Assembly: GCA_043766985.1 (NCBI GenBank)
Contig: JAYUHM010000042.1
Span: 15,882 to 79,881, forward strand
From: JAAFIP01 sp043766985
GTDB taxonomy: Bacteria; Pseudomonadota; Gammaproteobacteria; Burkholderiales; Burkholderiaceae_C
Length of the DNA: 64,000 nt
Direction: 5' to 3'
Positions 25,357 to 34,386 of this stretch are shown piece after piece. Position numbers and translations under genes: made by a program. Position 1 is the stretch's first letter, and each line of letters opens with the position of its first letter. The notes under the pieces were generated by a model, which saw only the letters and a program-made list of their open reading frames with translations, made no database searches and had not been told where the DNA came from.

Positions 25357-25396
25357 AAAAAAAACACCGCGAGGCCCAGAGGCGTCGCGGTGTTTA
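25357..25396 (-). terminator. Partial terminator between livK and livH
   Basis: Arms AACACCGCGAGGCC and GGCGTCGCGGTGTT (one mismatch) with a short loop, followed by eight T on the minus strand. It lies directly after the livK stop (25410), upstream of livH. This position is usual for lowering permease expression relative to the abundant binding protein. Confidence 0.85.
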
Positions 25397-25409
25397 GCTG
25401 TATGTGTGA

Positions 25410-26639
25410 TTACTTCTTGACGACCAGAGCGCCTTTGGCGTTGGCATCTTTCAGACGAATTTCAGAAGCCTTCTTCTGGTCATCTGGGTAGGCATACACC
25501 ACACGTTGGCCTTTGACTTCGCCGAACACCGGAATATTGGCGGTAATGGCTTCGTGGTCTTTAGCCGTAAACGGCTTGGTGTAGGTGGTGATGACACCTT
25601 CCACGGGGGTCTTCAGGTCTTCCAGGGCGGCTTTGATCTTGGGGCCGTCGGTAGAGTTGGCCTGCTTGATGGCAGCTGCCAGCAAGTAGATCGAGTCATA
25701 GCCTTGGGCAGCAGACACGGGTGAGTCAATACGTGCGTTCTTCGGGTTGAAGGTCTTCAGGTAGTTGATGATGAAGGCCTGGCGCTTAGGCGTGGTTGGC
25801 TCCTGGATGAAAGTTTGCGGCATGCGCGCGCCTTCACCGCCGGGGCCAGCGTTGTCAATGAAGTTGGCCATGGACAGGGTCCAGCTGCCGATCATGGGTA
25901 CTTTCCAGCCCAGCTTGGTCATGCCGTTGGCAATTTGTGCCAGCTCGGGGCCAATCGCGTAGGTCAACACCACTTCAGCGCCAGCCTCTTTGGCTTTAAG
26001 CAACTGGGCGGTCATATCCACGTCTTTGATGTTGAATTTTTCAACAGCGACAGCCTTGATGCCTTTGAGCTGCAAAGCGGTTTCCAAGTCGGTACGGCCG
26101 AGCTGGCCGTAGTTGGTGGAGTCAGCCAAAATGGCGACCTTTTTGTAGCCACGGCGGGTGACGGCTTCTTCTACAATCATGGGCGCCTGAATGCTGTCGT
26201 GCGCGGCGTTGCGGAAGATGTAGTTTTCAGGCTGGTCGTCAAACTGGTGGGTGACCAAAGAGCCTGTGGCCACGTTGTTCATCACCGGGATTTTGGCTTC
26301 CTGGAAGAAGCGCTGCGACGCCAGGGCCACGCCGGTATTGATGTAACCGACAGCGGCGGTTACTTTTTCTTTGTTGATCAGCTCTTGGGCAATTTGCACG
26401 CCGCGCTCGTTTTTAGCTTCGTCATCGCGCTCAATGACTTCCAGCTTGCGGCCGATTACGCCACCGGCTTTGTTGATTTCTTCCACGGCCAGGCGCACGC
26501 CGTCGCGCATGCTCACGCCCATAGATGAAGAGCCGCCGGTAAAGGGGCCGGCAACGCCGATTTTGATGTTTTGTGCGTAGCTAGCGGTAGCTGCGGCCAA
26601 AGCGATAGAAGTCAAAGCAATACTACGCACTAAATTCAT
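25410..26639 (-). CDS. livK: Branched-chain amino acid ABC transporter, periplasmic substrate-binding protein
   Basis: A 409-aa periplasmic protein. A Sec signal peptide spans residues 1-23 (MNLVRSIALTSIALAAATASYAQ, cut after ASYA-Q). The mature part starts IKIGVAGPFTGGSSSMG, typical of the Leu/Ile/Val binding family (Peripla_BP_6), with RDGVRLAVEEINKAGGVIGRKLE. First gene of the liv operon; its coding strand is preceded by 230 bases (26640-26870) that should hold the promoter, where I see no certain hexamers. Ligand among branched-chain amino acids inferred from context; related proteins bind other amino acids or amides. Confidence 0.92.
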   Translation of the reverse strand: MNLVRSIALTSIALAAATASYAQNIKIGVAGPFTGGSSSMGVSMRDGVRLAVEEINKAGGVIGRKLEVIERDDEAKNERGVQIAQELINKEKVTAAVGYINTGVALASQRFFQEAKIPVMNNVATGSLVTHQFDDQPENYIFRNAAHDSIQAPMIVEEAVTRRGYKKVAILADSTNYGQLGRTDLETALQLKGIKAVAVEKFNIKDVDMTAQLLKAKEAGAEVVLTYAIGPELAQIANGMTKLGWKVPMIGSWTLSMANFIDNAGPGGEGARMPQTFIQEPTTPKRQAFIINYLKTFNPKNARIDSPVSAAQGYDSIYLLAAAIKQANSTDGPKIKAALEDLKTPVEGVITTYTKPFTAKDHEAITANIPVFGEVKGQRVVYAYPDDQKKASEIRLKDANAKGALVVKK

Positions 26640-26870
26640 GCGAATCTCCAGATGAATAAATGTTGGAAAGTGCCGGTGAAAGACCGGCGGCTGCTACATT
26701 ATCGGGCGATGATGGCGTGCAGCTCTACGTACAAACCGAACACACCTGTGTATTTTTATCAAAGGTGTTTTCCAGTTTTACGATTTTGCCCGTGATTTCT
26801 TGGTGCCAGCTTACCGCTTCCTGACTGCCCGTTGCGGATAGTGCCTTGCGTCGGCCGCGTGTTTTCTCAC

Positions 26871-28805
26871 TCAACCGCCCCCATACAGATAGTTCGGCAG
26901 CCACAAAGTCAAGCCTGGCCAGATGTACATGAACACCATACAGAGAATAACGATCAACATATAGGGCATCATGCCCGCGAAAATCTGGTTGATGGTGACG
27001 TGTGCTGGCGACACCCCCTTCAGGTAAAAGGCCGACATGGCCACGGGGGGCGACAGGAAGGCTGCTTGCAGGTTAACGAACACCAGCACCCCCCACAGCA
27101 TCGGGTCTATCTGGAAGTGCGCCAGCAATGGCAAGAAGATGGGCACGAAGATCACAATGATTTCGGTCCACTCCAGCGGCCAGCCCAGCACAAAAATGAT
27201 GGCCTGCGACAGCAACAAGAACTGGATGGGCGACAAGTCCATAGACAACACCCACTCTTCCACGACCCGTTGACCGCCCAAAATAGCAAACACCGCAGAG
27301 AACAATGCAGAGCCGACAAACAACCAGCACACCATGGAGGTGGTTTTGGAGGTCAGAAACACGGCTTCTTTTATTTTCTGGAAATTCAGCGTACCCGCCT
27401 GCCAGGCCATTAAAAAAGCACCCGCTGCGCCGACCGCTGCCGACTCTGTGGCGGTGGTGATGCCAAACAGAATCACCCCCAGCACCACGAAGGTCAATAT
27501 CGCCAATGGCGCTACCGAATGGATCAGCATCGAGACGATCTCGTACTGCTCTGCATCAAAGTTCCAATAGTAGTAGGCCAGCAAAGCCAGTGTAATCAGG
27601 CTCACTATGACAAAGCCGGTATAAAAAGCAGGGGGGACTGGCTCGGTTTTGGGTGCATTGACCGCTTCACCCGCCCCCATGTCGCGCAGGGGCTCGTCTT
27701 TCTCCACCGCACTGGAACTCTTGGCAGACCCGGAGGGCTCCAATAGATCGTCTGAGCCGGGAGGCACTTGCAGGCCGCCAGCTGCGGGAGGCTCTTGCAC
27801 GCCGCCCGACGCAGCGGGCGCTTTCAGTGCTGGCTGGGCAGCACTGGCGATGCTTGATTTTTCCGCCATTTGCACTGCGGCAACGGGGGCGGCCTCATTG
27901 TCTTTTTGCGAGTAAATCACGACATACCACCAGACCGCGCCCAGCGTAACCAAGGCCAGAATAACGGGCCCTAAAGCACGCGCCAACGAGGCCAACAACT
28001 GCCACCATTTCAGGCTCACGCCGTCCACACCGTTGCGCAACGCCTTGCCTGGCAAAACCACGGCAGTGAGCAACGCCACGAGCATATTGCGCGAATAGCT
28101 CGACGCAATGTGCGCTACCGCAGGAGAGATCGGCGCTTTCATCTGCTCGGGAGGCAGCTTGGGCGCAATCTTGGGGTTGATCATGCACCAGCCAATGACA
28201 TAGACCAAATACAGAAAAGCCAGGAAAAACCCGGGGAACATGGCAGCGGCGTACAGCTTCACTACGGACTGGCCGGCTACGGCGGCATACACAATGATCA
28301 TCACCGACGGTGGAATCAAAATACCCAGCGTACCGCCAGCGGTAATGACACCGGCAGCCAAACGCGTGTCATAGCCTGCGTTGAGCATGGGGCGCATGGC
28401 GATCACCCCCATCAGCACCACCACAGCGCCCACCAACCCGCTGGCAATACCCCAGAAGGTACAGATCACCAGTGTAGTGACGGCCAAGGAACCGGGCACC
28501 TTGCGAAACGCGAGTTGCACGCTGTGGAACATTTTGTCCACCAGCGCGCCACGCTCCATGATGTAGCCCATCAGCACAAACAGCGGGATGGACAGCAACA
28601 CATCGTTGTTCATGGCCCCAAAGGCGCGTTGCACCATCAGGGGAAATATCTTGTTGTCCAACCAGGGGATAGAGGGATCGTAGAAGGCAGCAAAACCAAA
28701 CAACATACCCAAACCCATCAGCGTGAACGCCGTGGGAAAGCCCATCATGATCACCACCACGATCAGGCACAGCATGGTCATACCGAGTGCAGCATTGCTC
28801 ATCAT
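26871..28805 (-). CDS. TRAP transporter large permease (DctM) with Pro/Ala-rich insert
   Basis: Large membrane subunit of a tripartite ATP-independent periplasmic transporter, about 644 aa, whereas ordinary DctM has about 430. Conserved parts: FPLMVQRAFGAMNNDVLLSIPLFVLMG, GILIPPSVMIIVYA, TATESAAVGAAGA, PIFLPLLAHFQIDPMLWGVLVFVN, LSPPVAMSAFYLKG. Residues about 301-393 are a soluble Pro/Ala/Ser/Glu-rich insert between spans, preceded by an extra hydrophobic helix (about 278-300). The start is TTG/ATG/ATG in a row at 28808-28800; ATG 28805 overlaps the dctQ stop by one base (TGATG). Confidence 0.9.
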   Translation of the reverse strand: MMSNAALGMTMLCLIVVVIMMGFPTAFTLMGLGMLFGFAAFYDPSIPWLDNKIFPLMVQRAFGAMNNDVLLSIPLFVLMGYIMERGALVDKMFHSVQLAFRKVPGSLAVTTLVICTFWGIASGLVGAVVVLMGVIAMRPMLNAGYDTRLAAGVITAGGTLGILIPPSVMIIVYAAVAGQSVVKLYAAAMFPGFFLAFLYLVYVIGWCMINPKIAPKLPPEQMKAPISPAVAHIASSYSRNMLVALLTAVVLPGKALRNGVDGVSLKWWQLLASLARALGPVILALVTLGAVWWYVVIYSQKDNEAAPVAAVQMAEKSSIASAAQPALKAPAASGGVQEPPAAGGLQVPPGSDDLLEPSGSAKSSSAVEKDEPLRDMGAGEAVNAPKTEPVPPAFYTGFVIVSLITLALLAYYYWNFDAEQYEIVSMLIHSVAPLAILTFVVLGVILFGITTATESAAVGAAGAFLMAWQAGTLNFQKIKEAVFLTSKTTSMVCWLFVGSALFSAVFAILGGQRVVEEWVLSMDLSPIQFLLLSQAIIFVLGWPLEWTEIIVIFVPIFLPLLAHFQIDPMLWGVLVFVNLQAAFLSPPVAMSAFYLKGVSPAHVTINQIFAGMMPYMLIVILCMVFMYIWPGLTLWLPNYLYGGG

Positions 28806-29434
28806 CAACCCTTCATTCCAATGGACTTCTCGATGGCCAAGCGTTTGGCTTCTTCATCCACATATTCGCTGCCTTCCAGCTGCTGCGCCACTACGTCAGA
28901 CTCTTGCGCGTCCTTCAGTCTGGGTGTCCACGCGCCGGTCTGCAGGCAGACGATGCAACGGATAATTTCCGATACACCCTGCATCAGCACCAGGCCACCG
29001 GCCAGTGGAATCATGAATTTGAACGGATACACCGGCAATGGGTCGGCGTTGAAAGTTTGCTCGCGGATCGCCAACGAGTCTTGAAAGTACACCCAGCCCG
29101 ACCAGGTCAAGGCCGCGATGCCGGGCAAAAAGAACAGTATGTACAAGGCCAGGTCGATACTGGCTTGGGTACGCGGCTTGAAGTTGCCGTACAAAAAATC
29201 GCCCCGCACGTGGCCGTCTTGGGACAGCGTGTAGGCACCGCCCATCATGAACAGGGTGCCATACATCATGTTGCTGACATCAAAAATCCACGCAGTAGGG
29301 GCATTGAGCGCATAGCGTTTAAAGACCTCGGCCACCACGATCAGCATGAGTGCCACGATCAGCCAGGAAAATGCCTTGCCTACCCAGGTGCTGATGCCAT
29401 CAGCCGTGTGCAGAAGTGTTTGAATTTTCATCAC
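28805..29434 (-). CDS. TRAP transporter small permease (DctQ)
   Basis: A 209-aa membrane protein with four hydrophobic segments (WVGKAFSWLIVALMLIVVAEV, MMYGTLFMMGGAYTLSQDGHV, ASIDLALYILFFLPGIAAL, PLAGGLVLMQGVSEIIRCIV). The motif AYTLSQDGHVRGDFLYG is typical of DctQ proteins. Pairs with DctM in the membrane. An extended hydrophilic C-terminal tail (about 180-209) is unusual. Coupled to dctM by overlapping stop and start codons. Confidence 0.9.
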   Translation of the reverse strand: MMKIQTLLHTADGISTWVGKAFSWLIVALMLIVVAEVFKRYALNAPTAWIFDVSNMMYGTLFMMGGAYTLSQDGHVRGDFLYGNFKPRTQASIDLALYILFFLPGIAALTWSGWVYFQDSLAIREQTFNADPLPVYPFKFMIPLAGGLVLMQGVSEIIRCIVCLQTGAWTPRLKDAQESDVVAQQLEGSEYVDEEAKRLAIEKSIGMKG

Positions 29435-29443
29435 GCTCCATCC

Positions 29444-29484
29444 GAAAAAAATAAACCAGCCACCCGGTCTTCCGGCGTGACTGG
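29444..29484 (-). terminator. Probable terminator between the TRAP binding-protein gene and dctQ
   Basis: Arms CCAGCCACCCGG (29456-29467) and CCGGCGTGACTGG (29472-29484) pair with one bulge and one mismatch around a 4-base loop, and on the minus strand are followed by TTTATTTTTTT. Like the livK-livH hairpin, it sits between a periplasmic-protein gene and the permease genes. Confidence 0.6.
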
Positions 29485-29524
29485 CTCCATCTAAAACCCA
29501 GACTGCTCAATCAAAGCTGCTTGG

Positions 29525-30661
29525 TCAAGACTTTTTGGCACCTTTGGCGAAGTAATGGTTGTAAGCCATTTTGAAGTCCACCATGTAGTCGTTTTGCCAC
29601 TGGCCAGCGCGCTCGGCATAGGCCTTTTGTGAATCCAGAATTTTCTGGAACATGGGGTTTTCGGCACCTTTTTTGGCAATGATTTTGTCCCACGAGTCCA
29701 ATTGCGCACGCAAAATGGAGTCAGGGGTTTTGTAGAACTTGATGCCCTGCTTCTTCAGGTCAATGTAGTCTTTGGAATTGCGCTCAATCATCTTCCAGCT
29801 CATCTCGGCGCTGGCTGCTTGCACGCTGTAGTCAATGATGGCTTTCAACTCAGCTGGCAGCGCATTGATCTTGCCCTTGTTGAACAAAATCTCGAACTGC
29901 TCCCCGCTTTGGTGGAAGGATTGCAGCATGCAGTTCTTCACCACATCAGGGAAACCCAGGATGCGGTCAGACGTGGCGTTGTTGAACTCGGCAGCATCAA
30001 GCAGACCACGGTCCAGCGCGGCGACAATTTCACCGCCGGGCAGTGGGTTCACGGCGGCGCCCATGTCGTTGTACATGTCCACCGCCAGGCCCACGGTGCG
30101 GAACTTCACGCCTTTGAGCTGCGCGACGCTGGAGATCGGTTTTTTGAACCAGCCGAAGGGCTGGGTGGGCATGGGGCCGTAGAGGTAGGACACCACGTCC
30201 ATGTTCATGGACTTGTAGATCTCTTCCAAAATCGCCTTGCCGCCGCCAAAGTTGTGCCAGGCCAGAACCATATTTGGGTCCATGCCAAAGGCCGGGCCAG
30301 AGCCCCACAAAGCCACCGCCGTATTCTTGCCGTAGTGGTAGGCGATGGCGCCATGGCCACCATCCAGCGTGCCCTTGCTCACCGCTTCGAGCAACTGGAA
30401 GGCTGGCACGACAGAGCCAGAGGGCAGCACTTCAATTTTCAGCTTGCCGCTGGCCATGGTGTTGACCTTGCTGGCAAAGTCATTAGCCAATTCGTGAAAG
30501 AGGTCCTTGGCAGGCCAGGTGGACTGGAAGCGAAAAGTAGTGGTGGTTTGCGCCGTGGCGATCATGGGTGCCGCCATGGCAGCACCACCCAAGGCGGTGG
30601 CTGACGCAGCTTTAAGGAAACTACGGCGAGCAGGGGTTTTAGCTAAGCTAGGCTTTGTCAT
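29525..30661 (-). CDS. TRAP transporter periplasmic substrate-binding protein (DctP family, TakP-like)
   Basis: A 378-aa exported binding protein. The N-terminus ARRSFLKAASATALGGAA is a twin-arginine signal, with cleavage expected near ATAQ-T. Mature features resemble the alpha-keto acid binder TakP: FRFQSTWPAKDLFHELANDFA, FRTVGLAVDMYNDMGAAVNPLPGGEI and the Glu in LLDAAEFNNATSDRILG, plus FHQSGEQFEILFN. ATG 30661 has GGAG five bases upstream and removes an unlikely 12-residue hydrophobic extension. First gene of the TRAP operon. Substrate is probably an organic acid, plausibly a 2-oxoacid given the leucine genes nearby; inferred only. Confidence 0.9.
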   Translation of the reverse strand: MTKPSLAKTPARRSFLKAASATALGGAAMAAPMIATAQTTTTFRFQSTWPAKDLFHELANDFASKVNTMASGKLKIEVLPSGSVVPAFQLLEAVSKGTLDGGHGAIAYHYGKNTAVALWGSGPAFGMDPNMVLAWHNFGGGKAILEEIYKSMNMDVVSYLYGPMPTQPFGWFKKPISSVAQLKGVKFRTVGLAVDMYNDMGAAVNPLPGGEIVAALDRGLLDAAEFNNATSDRILGFPDVVKNCMLQSFHQSGEQFEILFNKGKINALPAELKAIIDYSVQAASAEMSWKMIERNSKDYIDLKKQGIKFYKTPDSILRAQLDSWDKIIAKKGAENPMFQKILDSQKAYAERAGQWQNDYMVDFKMAYNHYFAKGAKKS

Positions 30662-30822
30662 AAGGTCTCCAATTATAAAAAAGGGCGATAACAACAAGCC
30701 ATTGTTAGGTTTTTACGCCATAAGTTGATACGGAAAAACCCTTTACAGCCCCTTTAGTTGGTCACGAAGATGACATTAGACCCCTGCTCAATAGCCACTC
30801 CATTGGAAACGGCAGCAGCGTT

Positions 30823-31953
30823 TTACGCCAGTGCACGGCCAATCAAAATCTTCTGCACGTCACTGGTGCCTTCGTATATTTGGCATACCCGCACGTCACG
30901 GTAAATGCGTTCTACCGGGAAGTCGCTGACATACCCGTAGCCGCCGTGTACCTGGATGGCATCGCTGCACACGCGCTCGGCCATCTCGCTGGCAAACAGC
31001 TTGGCCATGGCGGCTTCTTTAAGGCAGGGTTTACCAGCATCTTTGAGCGATGCCGCATGGTGAATCAATTGCCGCGCCGCTTCGATCTGTGTGGCCATGT
31101 CGGCCAGCTTGAACTGCACCGCCTGGTGCTGAAAGATGGGCTGGCCAAAGCTGACCCGGTCTTTGCTGTACTTAAGCGCTGCGTCAAACGCGGCGCGCGC
31201 CATGCCGATGCACTGCGAGGCGATGCCAATGCGCCCGCCCTCCAAGCCGCTGAGCGCGATCTTCAGGCCTTGGCCCTCGTCGCCGATCAAGTTGTTTGCC
31301 GGTACGCGGCAGTTTTCAAAGCGTATTTGCGCAGTGTCGCTGGCGTGTTGGCCCAGTTTGTCTTCTATGCGCGCTACCTCGTAGCCGGGAGTTTTGGTCT
31401 CCACTATGAAGGCGCTGATGCCTTTTTTACCTGCGGCTTTGTCGGTGACGGCCATGACAATGGCGATGTCGCCATTTTTACCGCTGGTAATGAACTGCTT
31501 GACCCCGTTCAACACGTAATGGTCGCCGTCTTTGGTAGCGCTCGTCTTCAAGCCTGCCGCCTCGCTGCCCACGTGTGGCTCGGTCAGGCAAAACGCGCCC
31601 AGCATGTCGCCGCGTGCGAGTGGTTTGAGGTACTTTTGCTTTTGCGCCTCATTGCCCCAGGCCATAAAGATGGAGCACACCGGGCAGTTGTTGACGCTGA
31701 CGATGGTTGACGTGGCGCCATCGCCTGCGGCAATCTCTTCCAATATCAATGAAAGGCTCAGGTAGTCCAACCCCGCTCCACCGTACTGCTCGGGCACGGC
31801 CACGCCGTAGCAGCCCAGGTCGGCCAAGCCGCGCAAAGCGGCGCGCGGGAACCCGTGCGACTTGTCCCACGCGGCAGCATGCGGCGCGATCTCGGCCTGT
31901 ACATAGGCGCGCACGGCGTCTTGCACGGCGGTGTGTTCTTCACTTAACTGCAT
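30823..31953 (-). CDS. Acyl-CoA dehydrogenase (short/branched-chain type)
   Basis: FAD enzyme of 376 aa. MQLSEEHTAVQDAVRAYVQAE opens the N-terminal domain; FCLTEPHVGSEAAGLKTSA and NGVKQFITSGKNGDIAIV the middle; QVHGGYGYVSDFPVERIYRDVRVCQIYEGTSDVQKILIGRAL closes the C-terminal domain, including the position used by the catalytic Glu in butyryl-type enzymes. It is encoded between the TRAP genes and an SDR gene. Substrate not resolvable; short- or branched-chain acyl-CoA is likely. Confidence 0.9.
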   Translation of the reverse strand: MQLSEEHTAVQDAVRAYVQAEIAPHAAAWDKSHGFPRAALRGLADLGCYGVAVPEQYGGAGLDYLSLSLILEEIAAGDGATSTIVSVNNCPVCSIFMAWGNEAQKQKYLKPLARGDMLGAFCLTEPHVGSEAAGLKTSATKDGDHYVLNGVKQFITSGKNGDIAIVMAVTDKAAGKKGISAFIVETKTPGYEVARIEDKLGQHASDTAQIRFENCRVPANNLIGDEGQGLKIALSGLEGGRIGIASQCIGMARAAFDAALKYSKDRVSFGQPIFQHQAVQFKLADMATQIEAARQLIHHAASLKDAGKPCLKEAAMAKLFASEMAERVCSDAIQVHGGYGYVSDFPVERIYRDVRVCQIYEGTSDVQKILIGRALA

Positions 31954-32025
31954 AGCATGTCTTTCATTGACCTAAAACGGTGCCCACGATATTGTCGCCA
32001 GCCGCTGGGCCTACCGGCTGGAGTT

Positions 32026-32613
32026 TTACCATGGAATGTCGCTGATGGACGCAGTCGGCCCTCCCATGTCGGTGCGCACCCAGCCCGGGCATATGGGTAG
32101 CATCAAGGCTTTGGGGAAGTCATGCTGCGCTGCCATAACGGCCATATTGAGCGCCGCCTTGCTGACACGGTAAGTCCAGCCGAAGCTGCTCTGGGTCTCG
32201 CCAATGCTGCCCATACCACTGGTGATGAAAATGAACTTGCCACCCCGGCCTTGGTTGGCCGCCTCTACCAAAGGCGCTACCTGCGGTATGGTTTGCATGG
32301 CGCCCAGCACATTGGTGTGCATGGTGCGGTCAAACTCGTCGCGGGTGGGCGGCGTGGTGGCGCCGCCTTCGGTGTAGACGCCTGCCACGTAGAGGGCAAT
32401 GTCAAACCCTTCGCCACCCAGCATCCATGCCAAGCCGCTTACGCTCTTGGCGTCAGCCACGTCCAGCCTCAGGGCCTTAGCACCCAAGGCTTTGATGGTG
32501 TGCAAACCCTCGTCACTGCGGGCTGTTGCGGTCACCTGCGCGCCGGCATCGGCATACTGGCGGACAAACTCCAGGCCAATGCCGCGCGACGCCCCTAAAA
32601 CAAGTATTTTCAT
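32026..32613 (-). CDS. Short-chain dehydrogenase/reductase
   Basis: A 195-aa NAD(P)-binding SDR. Cofactor loop GASRGIGLEF at the N-terminus, ARSDEGL after strand 2, YVAGVYTEGG near 80, catalytic Ser in ITSGMGSIGE and Tyr/Lys in YRVSKAALN. ATG 32613 has GAGGTG upstream; the track from 32628 adds only five residues. CsgA-like subgroup, substrate unknown. It sits between thiolase and acyl-CoA dehydrogenase and may be part of the same acyl-CoA transcript. Confidence 0.87.
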   Translation of the reverse strand: MKILVLGASRGIGLEFVRQYADAGAQVTATARSDEGLHTIKALGAKALRLDVADAKSVSGLAWMLGGEGFDIALYVAGVYTEGGATTPPTRDEFDRTMHTNVLGAMQTIPQVAPLVEAANQGRGGKFIFITSGMGSIGETQSSFGWTYRVSKAALNMAVMAAQHDFPKALMLPICPGWVRTDMGGPTASISDIPW

Positions 32614-32629
32614 AACAAAACACCTCATG

Positions 32630-32665
32630 GCCCTTTATTTAATAGCACAAGATGCTATTAAATAC
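32630..32665 (+). repeat. Dispersed-repeat copy between SDR and thiolase genes
   Basis: Reads GCCCTTTATTTAATAGCAC, AAGATGCTATTAAATAC. It keeps the GCCC, the AGCACAAG and the GCTATTA blocks and lies entirely in the gap between the two genes. Confidence 0.6.
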
Positions 32666-32672
32666 GTAGTTC

Positions 32673-33866
32673 CTACAGCATCTCGATAGCTACAGCCGTG
32701 CCTTCACCGCCGCCGATGCACAGCGTAGCCAAGCCGCGCTTCAAGCCGCGCGCCTGCAAGGCATGCATCAAGGTCACCATGATGCGCGCGCCGCTGGCAC
32801 CGATAGGGTGGCCCAATGCGCAGGCACCACCGTTAACGTTCACAATCGCATGCGCCACGTTCAGCTCCGTCATCAGCGCCATCGGCACCACGGCAAAAGC
32901 TTCGTTCACTTCCCACAGGTCTACGTCTTTCACCGTCCAGCCCGCTTTGGCCAGCGCCTTTTGCGTAGCGCCGACGGGCGCGGTGGTGAACCAGTTAGGC
33001 GCCTGCGCATGCATGGCGTGGCTGACGATGCGGGCCAGCGGCTTGCAGCCCAACTTGGCAGCGGTGCTGGCGCGCATCATCACCAGGGCGGCGGCGCCGT
33101 CGTTGATGGACGAGCTGGACGCAGCCGTGATAGTGCCGTCTTTTTTGAACGCTGGTTTGAGCGTGGCAATCTTGTCCAGCCGCGCCTTGGCCGGGCCTTC
33201 GTCGATGCTGACGATGGTGTCGCCCGCGCGGCCTTTGACCGTCACCGGCGTGATTTCAGCGGCGAACGCTCCTGATTTAGCAGCATATTGTGCCCGTTCT
33301 ACGCTTGCTATGGCGAATTTATCCTGCTCACTGCGGGTAAATTTGTACTTGTCTGCGCACTCTTCGCCAAAGGTGCCCATAGAGCGACCGGCCTCATAAG
33401 CATCCTCCAGGCCGTCCAGCATCATGTGGTCAAAAATGCGGTCGTGCCCAATGCGGATGCCGCCGCGGCCCTTGGGCAGGAGGTGCGGCGCGTTGGTCAT
33501 GCTCTCCATGCCGCCTGCGACGATCACGTCGGCACTGCCCGAAGTGAGCATGTCGTGCGCAAACATGGCAGCGCGCATGCCGCTACCGCACATCTTGCTC
33601 AGCGTCACCGCACCGGCGCTCTTGGGCAGGCCGCCCTTGAAGCCGGCCTGACGGGCCGGTGCCTGGCCTTGGCCTGCCATCAGGCAGTTGCCAAAAAGCA
33701 CTTCGTTCACCAGCTCGGGCGTGAACTGTGAATTGAGGGCGGCGCGCTCTACAGCGGCCTTGATGGCGAAGCCGCCCAAGTCGTGGGCAGAAAGGGAAGC
33801 AAAGTCTCCCTGGAATGCGCCCATGGGGGTGCGGGCAGCGCTCACAATAACGATAGGGTCACTCAT
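32673..33866 (-). CDS. atoB: Acetyl-CoA C-acetyltransferase (thiolase)
   Basis: Condenses or cleaves acetoacetyl-CoA, 397 aa. Thiolase catalytic residues are visible: nucleophile Cys in LSKMCGSGMRAA (near residue 91), His in GHPIGASGARI, and the second Cys in LCIGGGEGTAVAIE. GGMESMTNAPHLLPKGRGG is also characteristic. Could serve ketone-body use from HMG-CoA lyase, beta-oxidation or PHB synthesis. It stands between SDR and a small membrane-anchored protein; the gap to that gene is 31 bases. Confidence 0.93.
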   Translation of the reverse strand: MSDPIVIVSAARTPMGAFQGDFASLSAHDLGGFAIKAAVERAALNSQFTPELVNEVLFGNCLMAGQGQAPARQAGFKGGLPKSAGAVTLSKMCGSGMRAAMFAHDMLTSGSADVIVAGGMESMTNAPHLLPKGRGGIRIGHDRIFDHMMLDGLEDAYEAGRSMGTFGEECADKYKFTRSEQDKFAIASVERAQYAAKSGAFAAEITPVTVKGRAGDTIVSIDEGPAKARLDKIATLKPAFKKDGTITAASSSSINDGAAALVMMRASTAAKLGCKPLARIVSHAMHAQAPNWFTTAPVGATQKALAKAGWTVKDVDLWEVNEAFAVVPMALMTELNVAHAIVNVNGGACALGHPIGASGARIMVTLMHALQARGLKRGLATLCIGGGEGTAVAIEML

Positions 33867-33897
33867 GTCAATACTCCTGAATAAAATGAAGTGGGGG

Positions 33898-34386
33898 TTA
33901 AACAGATTGGATCAAATTGCCGCGCTCTTGCACAGCGACGCGGCGGATATAGGTTTGGAAATCAGGGTCTTCGCCGCGCAACAGCAGGGGCAACGCATTA
34001 AAAAAATCGTCCCGGCGGCACCATTCGCGCATGTAGTCGTCCCAGCTGTTCCAGCGGCGGCGCTCTTCGTCGCTCATCTTGGGTTTGTAGGCCACCAAAT
34101 AGGCGCGCTCAAACAGCGAAATCAGCATGTCGAAAATTACCAGCATGCGCTCGATCTGCTCAGGCGTGGCGTTGGGCAGTCGCTCGTTACTGCGCAGTTG
34201 CAGGTCCGGGTGGGCCAGCACCACCTTTAAAAAATCGTTGTAGGCGTTGGACAGCAGTTGGTAGCCCTCCTCGTCTTCGTTTTCCCGCTCTTTGCGCTGT
34301 TGCCACATAAAAATCACAATCGCCACCGGCAAGCCCAGCGCGGTAACGATAAAACTCCACAGCTCCCAGGTGTCGCGCGAGATCAT
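33898..34386 (-). CDS. Membrane-anchored hypothetical protein coupled to aceK
   Basis: 162 aa. One N-terminal transmembrane helix (WSFIVTALGLPVAIVIFMWQQ, about residues 10-29), then a soluble helical domain rich in Glu/Arg with QLLSNAYNDFLKVVLAHPDLQL and SWDDYMREWCRRDDF. No family recognised with confidence; similar one-helix proteins with a four-helix soluble part exist in many proteobacteria. Its ATG overlaps the aceK stop by four bases (ATGA), so the two are translated together. Confidence 0.75.
   Translation of the reverse strand: MISRDTWELWSFIVTALGLPVAIVIFMWQQRKERENEDEEGYQLLSNAYNDFLKVVLAHPDLQLRSNERLPNATPEQIERMLVIFDMLISLFERAYLVAYKPKMSDEERRRWNSWDDYMREWCRRDDFFNALPLLLRGEDPDFQTYIRRVAVQERGNLIQSV

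Noticed and set aside
33270..33310. Weak repeat-like sequence in the thiolase gene (AGCAGCATATTGTGCCCG)
   Set aside because: The encoded residues (ASVERAQYAAKSGAF) are ordinary for thiolases and of normal length.
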